Assembly (NCBI GenBank): GCA_031417525.1
Contig: JANOVT010000353.1
Coordinates: 1-62,361 of the forward strand
Direction of reading: 5' to 3'
Length of the DNA: 62,361 nt
Source of the DNA: JAIBBG01 sp031417525
Lineage (GTDB): Bacteria > Bacteroidota > Bacteroidia > Flavobacteriales_D > Sanyastnellaceae
The position numbers and the translations under genes were made by a program. Shown piece after piece: positions 44,712 to 54,204 of this stretch; within the stretch, counting starts at the first letter, position 1; each line of letters begins with the position of its first letter. The notes below the pieces were generated by a model. That model worked only from the letters and a program-made list of their open reading frames with translations. It did no database searches and had not been told where the DNA came from.

Positions 44712-45449
44712 ATGCCATTTTTAAAATCCCTTCAACAACTAAAACAGCAAGGCAAAAAAGCACTTGCAGTATTAATCGATCCGGACAAAGGCAGAGATGA
44801 GAAATCATTGCGCGCGATGATGGAATTGATCGGATACAGCAAAGTGGATTTTGTGTTGGTTGGCGGAAGTTTATTAGTAGAAGGTCATTTTCACACGTGC
44901 GTAAAAAGGGTAAAATCCCAATGCGAGGTGCCTGTTATACTTTTCCCAGGCAGCCCTTCGCAAATAAGTGATGCGGCAGATGCCATACTTTTTTTATCGC
45001 TTATCTCCGGCAGAAATGCTGATCTATTGATCGGGCAGCAAGTCATCGCAGCACCGGCGTTAAAAAAAACAAAGCTGGACATTGTGCCAACAGGCTACAT
45101 GCTCGTTGATTGTGGCGCAGCAACAACCGCTTCTTACATCAGCCAAACATTTCCATTGCCCTGGAACAAACCTGAAATTGCTGCTGCCACAGCCTTGGCG
45201 GGAGAAATGCTCGGTTTAAAATGCATTTATCTCGATGGTGGAAGCGGTGCTCAAAAACCGGTTTCCACTGAAATGGTAAAAGCAATCAGAGAAGCCGTAA
45301 ACCTGCCGCTGATCGTTGGTGGTGGAATTCGAAATGAAAATCAAGCGCGTGATATTTACGAAGCAGGTGCTGATATGATCGTTGTCGGAACGGCATTCGA
45401 AGAGGAGCCGGAATTGCTTTTTTCCATGGCTCAATCAAGATACATTTGA
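44712..45449 (+). CDS. Geranylgeranylglyceryl phosphate synthase-like (PcrB-type)
   Basis: A 245-residue TIM-barrel prenyltransferase that joins a polyprenyl chain to glycerol-1-phosphate by an ether bond. Motifs are VLIDPDKGRDEKSL, DFVLVGGSLLVEG, ILFPGSPSQIS, YLDGGSGAQKPVS, LIVGGGIRNENQA and MIVVGTAFEE. Bacteroidota carry group II enzymes of this family; the in vivo product is uncertain (archaeal-type ether lipid precursors). The ATG at 44712 is preceded by an in-frame GTG at 44709. It is 34 bp after pcrA, but appears to have its own promoter. Confidence 0.9.
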   Translation: MPFLKSLQQLKQQGKKALAVLIDPDKGRDEKSLRAMMELIGYSKVDFVLVGGSLLVEGHFHTCVKRVKSQCEVPVILFPGSPSQISDAADAILFLSLISGRNADLLIGQQVIAAPALKKTKLDIVPTGYMLVDCGAATTASYISQTFPLPWNKPEIAAATALAGEMLGLKCIYLDGGSGAQKPVSTEMVKAIREAVNLPLIVGGGIRNENQARDIYEAGADMIVVGTAFEEEPELLFSMAQSRYI

Positions 45450-45514
45450 CACTTTAAACTTGACATTTCACTCGAATATGTCATGACTTTTATCAAACAT
45501 AATTTGACTTCAAA

Positions 45515-46042
45515 ATGATAATCCGCCCGTTCAACCTTAATAAATGGATAGAAGAAAATCGTGATCTTCTGAAACCACCAGTTGGAAATAAAAACCTTTA
45601 CAAACAATCAGGAGACTATCTGGTCATGATTGTTGGCGGACCGAATGCGCGTAAAGACTATCATTTCAATGAAACGGAAGAACTGTTTTTCCAGATCGAA
45701 GGCGATATCGTGGTTGGAATTCAGGAAGACGGCAAGGCGGTCGATATTGAAATCAAAGAAGGTGAAATGTTTTTGCTTCCTGCGAACACTCCGCATCAAC
45801 CCCGACGAGGTCCAAACACTGTCGGGCTCGTCATCGAATGCAAACGTGCCGATCGCGAAATGATTGATGGTCTGCAGTGGTACTGTGAAAAATGCAACAA
45901 CAAATTGCACGAGTATAAATTCATTCTGCATGACGTGGAAAAGGATTTTTTGCCTCGTTTCCGTGATTTCTATGCTTCAGAAGATTTCAGGACTTGTAAA
46001 AAATGCGGTCATACCATGGAATCTGACCCGCGATTTGTCTGA
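45515..46042 (+). CDS. nbaC: 3-hydroxyanthranilate 3,4-dioxygenase
   Basis: A 175-residue cupin dioxygenase that opens 3-hydroxyanthranilate to the semialdehyde, which cyclises to quinolinate for NAD synthesis. The N-terminal cupin (~30-115) has KDYHFNETEELFFQIEGD (iron ligands His and Glu) and FLLPANTPHQPRRG (His). The C-terminal part has two CxxC pairs (CEKCNN, CKKCGH) forming the rubredoxin-like site of the bacterial enzymes. It follows GGGP synthase by 65 bp. Kynurenine 3-monooxygenase, an earlier step, is at 13.7 kb. Confidence 0.94.
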   Translation: MIIRPFNLNKWIEENRDLLKPPVGNKNLYKQSGDYLVMIVGGPNARKDYHFNETEELFFQIEGDIVVGIQEDGKAVDIEIKEGEMFLLPANTPHQPRRGPNTVGLVIECKRADREMIDGLQWYCEKCNNKLHEYKFILHDVEKDFLPRFRDFYASEDFRTCKKCGHTMESDPRFV

Positions 46043-46100
46043 AAGACATGCAACTCTTACCAATCTTAGTGGTCTATTCATCAGCCTTAGTCAAATTAAC

Positions 46101-49100
46101 ATGAAAAAAATTTACACTTTTCTACTTACTTGTATTACAATTTCTGCCGCACTTTCCATGTCGGCGCAATGTCCAACTACCATTATTGTCACCGAACAGT
46201 CCGGTTGCGGACTTTACCAGCTTCATCTGAATGAATTTGGCGAAACAGGCAATATTATCTGGACTTACGATGGATTACCGCTGGCAACCGGCACGAACAA
46301 CGTCCTATGGGGAAGCGATATCAGCGGCAACCATGTTGTGTGTGCGCAAGCCTGGACAGCAAGTTGTCCAAATCTCGTTACGATATGCCAGGACATCAAC
46401 GTCCCGATGTGTCCAATGGATGAGTGTCCAACTTCATTAGTAGCTCAAGCAATAGATTGCAATTCATACGTATTTCATATCGAAGGAGTGGACATCGGTG
46501 AGGTTAGCTGGAATTTTGGTGATCAAAACGAATCACAAAGTGGTGCAAATTCTGATCACACCTATGCAGCAAACGGCATATACGATGTTGTTGCTCACTA
46601 CTTCGGACCCTCTTGTCCGAATGGAGCTTGGATCATTGAAACGATTGAGGTGAATTGTTTTGAAACGCCAGTTTGCCCGGAAACCATTTCAGCGAACGCC
46701 GGAGACAACTGCGGCGTAATGAATTTTGAAATTAGCAGTTTTGTAGAAGGTGAAGCCGTAACCTGGTTCCCGGGTGATGACACGGGTCCGGTGGAAGGTG
46801 GTCATTATCTTTCACATACTTATGCTGCACATGGGGTTTACAATGTCTGTGCATTCTATACAAGCCCGTCTTGTCCGGATGGAGTTGAACTCTGCACAGA
46901 AATAGAAGTTGCACCATGCAACGTGGTGGATTGTCCTACTAACATTATTGCAGAACAAATAGATTGTGATTCATACATTTTCCATATTGATGGAGTAAAT
47001 AACGGAAATGTCATCTGGTCGTTTGGAGATGGCGGCACTGAAACATCAGGTGTTGCTGCAGACCACACTTTTGCTGACAACGGATATTATATCGTGACAG
47101 CAATCTATTCAGGACCGAATTGCCCGAATCAAACCTATCTTGTATTAACCGTTGGAGTGCAGTGCAGTAATGGCGTTGATTGTCCTACGGAGATTTTTTC
47201 CATCGCGGGTAACGACTGCGGCGTCATGAATTTCGAAATTGGAAATTTTGTTGAAGGCGAAGTCGTGAATTGGTATCCTGGTGATGAGAGTGGTGTCGTA
47301 GAAACAGGACATTTCTTCTCACATACCTATGCGCAACCTGGATATTATCAGGTATGCGCTTTCTATACCAGTCCTGCATGTCCAAATGGAGTAGAGTTAT
47401 GTACAGACATCGTCGTGCTTCCCTGTGACGTTTGTCCTACTGAAATATTAGCTCAGCATTTCGGATGTGGATCTTATGGATTCTATTTGAATGGCACCGC
47501 GGCCAATGACGTATTATGGTCTTTCGGTGATGGCGTCACAGAAACAAGCGGCATCACTTCTGATCATTATTATGCGGAGAATGGTGTTTATATTGTTACC
47601 GTTCAGTTCACTTCTTCGAATTGTCCCCAAATCACAACGTTGGTTTATACCATCAATGTGGACTGTCATTCAGAACTTGGTTGTCCTGAATCGATATCTC
47701 ACAATGCCGGTGGTGATTGTGGCGTAATGAATTTTGAAATCGGCAGTTTTGTAGAAGGTGAAGCGGTTACCTGGTTTCCGGGTGACGAAACCGGAGCTGT
47801 CCAGACTGGACATTTTTTCTCACACATTTATGCTGCGCCAGGTTCCTATAACGTTTGCGCATTCTACACTAGCCCAGCTTGTCCGAATGGTGTTGAATTG
47901 TGCACGACCATCGAGGTGCTTCCTTGCAATGTGAATGATTGCCCAACATACATCGTCGCAGAACAGGTTGATTGCAATTCATTTGTATTCCATGTAGATG
48001 GAGTAACTGCCGGTGATGTGGTCTGGACATTTGGAGATGAATCAGGCGAAAATTCTGGTGTCGGAGCCGATCATAGCTATGACCAAAATGGTGTTTACAT
48101 CATCACTGCTCAATACTTCGGTGCAAACTGCCAATCCGGCGTTACTTTAATCTACACGGTTCAGGTTAATTGTCAGACTGGTGCTGGTTGTCCGGAGGAG
48201 ATCTGGAGTGGTGCCGGTAACGACTGTGGAGTGATGAACTTTGAAATAGGAAGTTTTGTGGAAGGTGAAGCTGTGACCTGGTATCCGGGTGATGAAACAG
48301 GTGCTGTGGAAACAGGACATTTCTTCTCTCACATTTATGCAGAACCGGGTGTATACAATGTATGCGCTTTTTATACAAGCCCGGGATGTCCGGATGGAGT
48401 AGAACTCTGCACAACCATTGAAGTATTGCCATGTAATATCAGCGATTGCCCAACCTTTCTGATAGCCGAACAAGTGGATTGCAACTCCTACGTTTTCCAT
48501 GTGGATGGTGTGGATACCGGCAATGTAGTTTGGCACTTCGGAGATGATAATACTGAAACTTCAGGAGTTGGCGCTGATCACAGTTATGCTCAGAATGGAG
48601 TGTATGTGATCACTGCTCAATATTTTGGTCCAAACTGTCAGACCGGTGTAACACTTTCTAATACCATCGAAGTGAATTGTCAAAGCGGTACAGAATGTCC
48701 ACAAGAAATCTGGCATTGGGCAGGTGTAGATTGTGGTGAGATGAATTTCCAAATCGGAAATTTTGTGCAAGGCCAAGTGGTAACCTGGCATCCGGGTGAT
48801 GAAAGCGGAGCGGTTGAATCCGAAAACGTTTTCTCACACACATATGCAGAACCGGGCATTTACACACTCTGTGCGTTCTACATAAGTCCACTCTGTCCGG
48901 ACGGTGTGGAACTATGCACAACCTTCGTAGTTGCGCCATGCAACACGGAGTGTTCTGATGTGGTTTTTGGTATTGATAGTTATGTGAACAATGGCGGCAC
49001 TCCATCCCTTTATTATAGTGTTGTGAATGCGGAAACCAACGAAATGGTGCTGTTCGGTGAGTCGAACTACACCTCGGAAGATCCGTTCTTTGATACTTCC

Positions 49101-50120
49101 ATTTGCCTTCCGGATGGTTGCTATATCCTGACAATCGACAACAACAATATGATTCAACTTGGTCAGGGTTTGAATGTTTTCATTACCATGGGTAATCAGA
49201 ATCTTGCTGAAAACGCTGAGATCATTTATCAGGATAATGTTTCTTTTTCCATGCAATTTGGCGTCAACTCTGATTGCACGGCATCACCAGCCTGCATAGC
49301 CTCATTTGAAGCGCATTATACCAATGCACCAGGGCATATTGAATTCATCAATAACTCCACTTACGATGGCACTGCTACATTCGCATGGGATTATGGTAAT
49401 GGCACTTCCAGCGATGGCCAATCCGGCAATGTCTGGTATGAGCAAAATGGTATTTATACTGTTTGTTTGACTATAACTACAGATAACTGCCAAGATACTT
49501 ATTGTTTCCCGGTTTCCATTCAGGAGCTGGAAACAGTGTGTGAAGCAAATCTTGTCACTTTAACTGTCACAGCTGCTTATCCGAATGATTTGACGGAATT
49601 AGTTGATCTGGCATTGACGTTTGAAGGTATTGAATTGAATTCATGGTCACTTCCGATGTTTTCGGGTTTTACCACAACCATGGAAGTATGCGTACCAGAT
49701 GGTTGCTATGAATTGGATCTCACCACGGAACTTCCTTCCATTGCCGACATGGTTAATGCGTCTATTTCTGTGAATGGCGAAACCATTGACGTTCTCGAAT
49801 TTATAAATGGCAATACGGAATCTCACATCCAATTTGGTCTTAACAGTGACTGCACCGTGCGGGTTCCAGAAATGCTTGTTCCGGAGTGGAATTTATATCC
49901 GAATCCGGCGACGGAAAAGATTACGCTGCAAACTTCTGATGGCTCCAAACTAGGCCAGATAAGCGTTTTCGATGTCATGGGTAATCTGGTTCTCAATCTT
50001 CAGCCATTTCAAACTTCCATTTTTAGTTTGGACCTGACATCACTTTCTTCCGGAATTTACATCTTGAAATTATCAAACGAAAACACCACACAGATCAAAC
50101 GATTTGAATTGGTGCGATAA
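46101..50120 (+). CDS. Large secreted repeat protein with T9SS type A sorting domain
   Basis: 1339 residues from the ATG at 46101: a signal peptide (FLLTCITISAALSMSAQ), one divergent opening module, then five A-B pairs (46425-48950, ~168 residues each), two further regions with a PKD-like WDYGNGTSSDGQSG module, and a type IX secretion sorting domain (WNLYPNPATEKITLQ, VFDVMGNLV, LSSGIYILKL). A modules (CPT..DCNSYVFH.DGV, WxFGD, DHSYAQNGVY) are PKD-like; B modules (DCGVMNFEIG, PGDETGAVETGHFFSH, VCAFYTSP.CPDGVELC) are PKD-like with six Cys. The role is probably adhesion or matrix. The open frame extends to 45864, but that part overlaps the dioxygenase gene. Confidence 0.88.
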   Translation: MKKIYTFLLTCITISAALSMSAQCPTTIIVTEQSGCGLYQLHLNEFGETGNIIWTYDGLPLATGTNNVLWGSDISGNHVVCAQAWTASCPNLVTICQDINVPMCPMDECPTSLVAQAIDCNSYVFHIEGVDIGEVSWNFGDQNESQSGANSDHTYAANGIYDVVAHYFGPSCPNGAWIIETIEVNCFETPVCPETISANAGDNCGVMNFEISSFVEGEAVTWFPGDDTGPVEGGHYLSHTYAAHGVYNVCAFYTSPSCPDGVELCTEIEVAPCNVVDCPTNIIAEQIDCDSYIFHIDGVNNGNVIWSFGDGGTETSGVAADHTFADNGYYIVTAIYSGPNCPNQTYLVLTVGVQCSNGVDCPTEIFSIAGNDCGVMNFEIGNFVEGEVVNWYPGDESGVVETGHFFSHTYAQPGYYQVCAFYTSPACPNGVELCTDIVVLPCDVCPTEILAQHFGCGSYGFYLNGTAANDVLWSFGDGVTETSGITSDHYYAENGVYIVTVQFTSSNCPQITTLVYTINVDCHSELGCPESISHNAGGDCGVMNFEIGSFVEGEAVTWFPGDETGAVQTGHFFSHIYAAPGSYNVCAFYTSPACPNGVELCTTIEVLPCNVNDCPTYIVAEQVDCNSFVFHVDGVTAGDVVWTFGDESGENSGVGADHSYDQNGVYIITAQYFGANCQSGVTLIYTVQVNCQTGAGCPEEIWSGAGNDCGVMNFEIGSFVEGEAVTWYPGDETGAVETGHFFSHIYAEPGVYNVCAFYTSPGCPDGVELCTTIEVLPCNISDCPTFLIAEQVDCNSYVFHVDGVDTGNVVWHFGDDNTETSGVGADHSYAQNGVYVITAQYFGPNCQTGVTLSNTIEVNCQSGTECPQEIWHWAGVDCGEMNFQIGNFVQGQVVTWHPGDESGAVESENVFSHTYAEPGIYTLCAFYISPLCPDGVELCTTFVVAPCNTECSDVVFGIDSYVNNGGTPSLYYSVVNAETNEMVLFGESNYTSEDPFFDTSICLPDGCYILTIDNNNMIQLGQGLNVFITMGNQNLAENAEIIYQDNVSFSMQFGVNSDCTASPACIASFEAHYTNAPGHIEFINNSTYDGTATFAWDYGNGTSSDGQSGNVWYEQNGIYTVCLTITTDNCQDTYCFPVSIQELETVCEANLVTLTVTAAYPNDLTELVDLALTFEGIELNSWSLPMFSGFTTTMEVCVPDGCYELDLTTELPSIADMVNASISVNGETIDVLEFINGNTESHIQFGLNSDCTVRVPEMLVPEWNLYPNPATEKITLQTSDGSKLGQISVFDVMGNLVLNLQPFQTSIFSLDLTSLSSGIYILKLSNENTTQIKRFELVR
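46425..48950 (+). repeat. Five tandem A-B module pairs in the secreted protein gene
   Basis: The 2526-bp region encodes alternating Cys-rich modules A1 B1 A2 B2 A3 B3 A4 B4 A5 B5. B3 and B4, and A4 and A5, are closest to each other, which suggests recent duplication of an A-B unit; B5 is the most divergent B module. Period about 505 bp. Boundaries taken at the Cys-Pro that opens each module. Confidence 0.88.
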
Positions 50121-50140
50121 TAGAATTTAAGTTACTCTGA

Positions 50141-50170
50141 AAAGGCTGTCACCAAATCGGGACAGCCTTT
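50141..50170 (+). terminator. Rho-independent terminator of the large secreted protein gene
   Basis: A perfect 10-bp stem, AAAGGCTGTC (50141-50150) with GACAGCCTTT (50161-50170), 10-nt loop, followed by CTCTTTTT. Starts 21 bp after the stop codon. Confidence 0.92.
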
Positions 50171-50347
50171 CTCTTTTTAAAATAGCCATCTCGATCAACC
50201 AACTCATCGAAAATCGAAAAGCTGTTGAACCTTAAAAAAAGCAAAGCGCCGTGCAGGATTTTCAAATAAGTAGAATGAAAGGCTTCACGACATTAACTTC
50301 GCCACTTGCATAAAAAACCTTGTGCCTAAATTTTCTTGATAACCTCT

Positions 50348-53300
50348 ATGAATTTTAACAAGTTAAACATCTTGACAGGATGGCTCGTCTGGGCAATTGC
50401 CACAGTCGTTTACATCATGACACTAGAACCTACCATGCCCTTCTGGGATTGTGGAGAGTTCATAGCATCCGCGCATAAACTGGAAGTAGGTCACCCGCCG
50501 GGAGCGCCTTTGTTTATGCTTATTTCAAGAATATTCTCCGCTGTGGCTTCGAGTCCTTCGCAGGTGCCATATATGATCAATATGCTTTCCGGACTTGCAT
50601 CGAGTTTTACAGTGTTGTTCCTTTTTTGGACCATCACTCACTTCGCGAAAAAGATTGCCGATCTCAGCGGCGGCATCAGCACTCCTGGTCGCATGTATGC
50701 GATTATCGGAAGTGGAATTATTGGATCATTGGTTTTTACCTTCAGTGATACGTTTTGGTTTTCTGCTGTGGAAGGTGAAGTATATGCGATGTCTTCATTG
50801 TTGATTGCCGTAGTATTCTGGGCAATTCTCAAATGGGAAAGTGTGTTGGATGATACCGGTGAACTGCGCTGGATCATTCTCATTGCTTATCTGATCGGAC
50901 TTTCTATTGGTATTCACTTGTTGAACCTTTTGGCAATTCCTGCTATTTGTTTTGTTTACTATTTCAAAAAATATGACGTGACCATTAAAGGTGTGATCCT
51001 AACGGGAATCACTTCCTTAGTGCTACTCGGCTTAGTGCAAAAAGGGATCATCATCTGGCTCGTCAAACTTGCCGGATGGTTTGAACGCGTTGCCATCAAC
51101 AGCCTTGGCATGCCATTTAACTCGGGTGTACTTATCTATGTTATTCTGCTCATCGCTTTGATTGCATTCGGACTTTGGTACACAAGAATAAAAGGCAAGG
51201 TGATGTGGAATACACTCATCCTTGGAATCGCTGTGGCAGCTATTGGCTATACATCATTCGCCACAATCATCATCCGATCCCAGGCCAATCCGCCGATGGA
51301 TGAAAACAATCCGGAGAATTTATTCTCCTTGCTTTCATACCTGAATCGTGAACAATATGGTGATCGCCCGTTTGTATTTGGCCAATACTTCAACACTCCA
51401 CAAGACATGGCTACACCTTACAAAGACGGAGCTGATGTGTGGGTGAAATCATACAGTGTTAGAAGCGCCGATTCCAAAGACAAATTGATTCTGTCATGTC
51501 GCACACCTTATGAAGCAGAACAATACATCCAATTGAATGCCGACAAAAAGTTTAAACTTGTAGAACAGTATGTTGAAAGTGGTGAAAAGAAAGGTTCTAT
51601 TCCAAACTATGATAAACGATTCTGTGGTTATTTCCCACGTATGCACAGTAGCCAGGCGAATCATTTGACACCCTACAAAGAATGGAGTGATTACCAATCG
51701 TGGAGCACCGCGAGAGGTAAAGAGAAAGTGAAAAGCATGGAAGAAAACATCGAAGAGAATGAAGCCGTGCTGAATTATTACAGTCAGAAAAACGAAATGC
51801 CGAGAGGTTATGAGGATAAGACTGCTCAACAAGTATTAAGAGAGCTCGAACGTTTGTATGCGAAAGCGGCTCCAACGGCAGGCGAAGAAATGAGATATTT
51901 CACCAACTATCAACTGGGTTGGATGTATTGGAGATACTTCATGTGGAATTTTACCGGTCGTCAGAATGATCGTCAGGGTCATGGTGAATTCACCGACGGT
52001 AATTGGATCAGTGGTGTAAAAATGATTGATGAAAAAAGATTGGGCAGTCGCGATAATCTTCCTGAATCCGAACTCACCAACAAAGGATTTAATACCTACT
52101 ATTTCCTTCCACTCATTTTTGGATTGATCGGATTGGTTTTTCAATTGCTCATTCACAAAAAAGATTTTTCAGTAGTCGGAATGTTATTCATACTCACCGG
52201 TATTGCTGTGATTGTTTATCTCAATCAGCCTCCGATGGAGCCTCGCGAACGTGACTATACGTCTGTCGGATCCTTCTACGCATTTGCAATCTGGATTGGA
52301 TTGAGCGTTTATGCGCTTTACTACGCAGCTACCAATATGACTGTAAAAAATCTAGGAACACTTGCCGCCATGACCGTTGGTGGTTCTATCATTATCTATG
52401 CAGTGGAAGCTGCAGTGGGTGGTGGCAGCGCGCTAGGTCTTTCGCTTCTGTTCATCAGCGTAGTCATTGTGATCGTTTTTGCGATTATGGTCGGGCTGAA
52501 TTTATTTGTCAAAGGAGAAGGTGCCATGAAGGCGTTGGTGCCGACTGCACTTTGCCTGATTGCTCCATTCCTGATGTGCTCATACAACTGGGATGATCAC
52601 AGCCGCGCTAAACGCGAAACTGGTCTGGCCATGGCTGTGAACTATCTTGAATCACTTGCTCCAAATGCGATCATTTTCACGAATGGAGATAATGATACAT
52701 TCCCACTTTGGTATGCTCAGGAAGTGGAGGAAATCAGAACGGACGTTCGTATCGTCAATCTTTCTTTGCTGAATACTGACTGGTACATCGATCAAATGAA
52801 ACGTCAGGCCTATCTCAGTGCTCCAGTTCCATTTAAAATGACAGAACAGAAGTACAGACAAGGTACGCGCGATGTACTTTTCATGGATCCATACAAAGAA
52901 ACCAAAGGCTTTATGCCTGTGAGTGAAGCGATGCAGATAGCCCTCGACGATAGCAAATTCGTCAACAACGGCAAAAGCAAAATCGCCTATCTGCCTTCAT
53001 ACAAATTCTCTTTGAAGGTTGATCCTGCTGTGGCTGAAACTTATCGTCAATACATGCATGAAGGTGATAGTCTCGTAAATGAAATCACCTGGGCCACCGT
53101 TGATGGAAGCGGCCGTCCACGTAGCTTTATCACAAAAGCCAATCTTGCCGTACTTGATTTATTGAACAACATGGATTGGAATCGTCCGGTTTATTTTGCA
53201 GTGACCACCGGTGGTGATGCTTATATGGGACTTGAAAATTATTTCCAGTTGGAAGGACTTGCTTATCGTCTGACACCGATTTATCACAAGAAAAATGATA

Positions 53301-53968
53301 ACCCGAATCTCGACGGTGGCATTGGAACAGATCTCATGTTTAAGAACATGATGGAGAAATTCCAGTGGGGAAATATGGATAAGGAAGACATTTATATGGA
53401 TGAAAACAACCGAAGAATGACTACGAATCTTCGTTTGCAATTCGGTCACCTTGCGCAACAGCTTATCGACGAAAACAAACTCGATAGTGCAAGAGCTGCC
53501 TTGAATAAGGCTCTTGAAGTAATGCCAGAGAAAACAGTTCCGTATGAACAACCACAAATCATGTGGCAGGTTGTTGACATGTTGTATCAGGCAGGTGATT
53601 CAACTAAAGCCTTGGATCTATCGAAACGCCTGGTGGACTTGAACAATCAGGAGATAGCATACTATCATAGCCTCGATCCTGAACGTCAGCAAGTGATTTC
53701 ACGTGACATCACTATGCGCGTGCAGATAAGTGATCGACTTGCACTGATGGCTAAAAATTACAAGCCTTCTGATCCGGATGTACAAGCAATGAACACAACT
53801 GTAGCAGAACAACGCACAGAGTTTGATCTGCCATCCTATGAAGAATATCTCAATCAGGAAAAACAAATGAATCAGATGCGCAAAACGCAAGACTCCATCA
53901 TGAGCCTTCGTCCTAAACCATCAACGCCTATCGTGGTGGATGGTCCAAGCGGAATTCAGAAGAAATAA
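50348..53968 (+). CDS. DUF2723 membrane protein (protein O-mannosyltransferase-like)
   Basis: A 1206-residue integral membrane protein typical of Bacteroidota. The N-terminus carries the family signature EPTMPFWDCGEFIASAHKLE and VGHPPGAPLFMLISR, in which Asp/Glu near the first loop resemble GT-C glycosyltransferases using lipid-linked sugars. About twelve helices follow in two blocks (to ~315 and ~580-750), then a soluble region with NGDNDTFPLWYAQEVE and helical TPR-like repeats near the C-terminus (LDSARAALNKALEV, GDSTKALDLSKRLVD). The start is the ATG at 50348. It may glycosylate secreted proteins, but this is inference. Confidence 0.88.
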   Translation: MNFNKLNILTGWLVWAIATVVYIMTLEPTMPFWDCGEFIASAHKLEVGHPPGAPLFMLISRIFSAVASSPSQVPYMINMLSGLASSFTVLFLFWTITHFAKKIADLSGGISTPGRMYAIIGSGIIGSLVFTFSDTFWFSAVEGEVYAMSSLLIAVVFWAILKWESVLDDTGELRWIILIAYLIGLSIGIHLLNLLAIPAICFVYYFKKYDVTIKGVILTGITSLVLLGLVQKGIIIWLVKLAGWFERVAINSLGMPFNSGVLIYVILLIALIAFGLWYTRIKGKVMWNTLILGIAVAAIGYTSFATIIIRSQANPPMDENNPENLFSLLSYLNREQYGDRPFVFGQYFNTPQDMATPYKDGADVWVKSYSVRSADSKDKLILSCRTPYEAEQYIQLNADKKFKLVEQYVESGEKKGSIPNYDKRFCGYFPRMHSSQANHLTPYKEWSDYQSWSTARGKEKVKSMEENIEENEAVLNYYSQKNEMPRGYEDKTAQQVLRELERLYAKAAPTAGEEMRYFTNYQLGWMYWRYFMWNFTGRQNDRQGHGEFTDGNWISGVKMIDEKRLGSRDNLPESELTNKGFNTYYFLPLIFGLIGLVFQLLIHKKDFSVVGMLFILTGIAVIVYLNQPPMEPRERDYTSVGSFYAFAIWIGLSVYALYYAATNMTVKNLGTLAAMTVGGSIIIYAVEAAVGGGSALGLSLLFISVVIVIVFAIMVGLNLFVKGEGAMKALVPTALCLIAPFLMCSYNWDDHSRAKRETGLAMAVNYLESLAPNAIIFTNGDNDTFPLWYAQEVEEIRTDVRIVNLSLLNTDWYIDQMKRQAYLSAPVPFKMTEQKYRQGTRDVLFMDPYKETKGFMPVSEAMQIALDDSKFVNNGKSKIAYLPSYKFSLKVDPAVAETYRQYMHEGDSLVNEITWATVDGSGRPRSFITKANLAVLDLLNNMDWNRPVYFAVTTGGDAYMGLENYFQLEGLAYRLTPIYHKKNDNPNLDGGIGTDLMFKNMMEKFQWGNMDKEDIYMDENNRRMTTNLRLQFGHLAQQLIDENKLDSARAALNKALEVMPEKTVPYEQPQIMWQVVDMLYQAGDSTKALDLSKRLVDLNNQEIAYYHSLDPERQQVISRDITMRVQISDRLALMAKNYKPSDPDVQAMNTTVAEQRTEFDLPSYEEYLNQEKQMNQMRKTQDSIMSLRPKPSTPIVVDGPSGIQKK

Positions 53969-53985
53969 ATATCATGATCAATTTG

Positions 53986-54018
53986 AAAGAGCCTTCGTGA
54001 GAGGGCTCTTTTTTTTTA
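53986..54018 (+). terminator. Rho-independent terminator after the DUF2723 gene
   Basis: AAAGAGCC (53986-53993) pairs with GGCTCTTT (54004-54011), 10-nt loop, followed by nine T. Located 17 bp after the stop codon. The heptamer array begins directly after its T run. Confidence 0.92.
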
Positions 54019-54059
54019 GGCGAGAGGCGAGATGTGAGATGTGAGAAGTGAGAAGTGAG
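54018..54059. repeat. Heptamer array in three pairs of units
   Basis: Six contiguous 7-bp units in identical pairs: AGGCGAG twice, ATGTGAG twice, AAGTGAG twice. Each pair differs from the next by one or two bases. AAGTGAG is the reverse complement of the CTCACTT unit at 10061-10115, 44 kb away. Confidence 0.92.
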
Positions 54060-54120
54060 CAAAGGTGAAATCCGGATAGAAATCACTATGCGTTACAAAG
54101 GAAATTGTTCAGGGCAACAA

Positions 54121-54155
54121 GAAGCCGGAATCTGGAAGCTGGAAGATGGAAAATC
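54121..54155. repeat. Heptamer array, GAAGCTG type
   Basis: Five units: GAAGCCG, GAATCTG, GAAGCTG, GAAGATG, GAAAATC. Period 7 is kept throughout. Confidence 0.6.
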
Positions 54156-54204
54156 GCTTCTAAGAGATGTATTGTGCATAGAAGAATAAAACCTTCACAA
54201 TGAG

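Noticed and set aside
45864..46100. N-terminal extension of the large secreted repeat protein
   Set aside because: It overlaps the 3-hydroxyanthranilate dioxygenase gene in another frame; a standard signal peptide begins at 46101.
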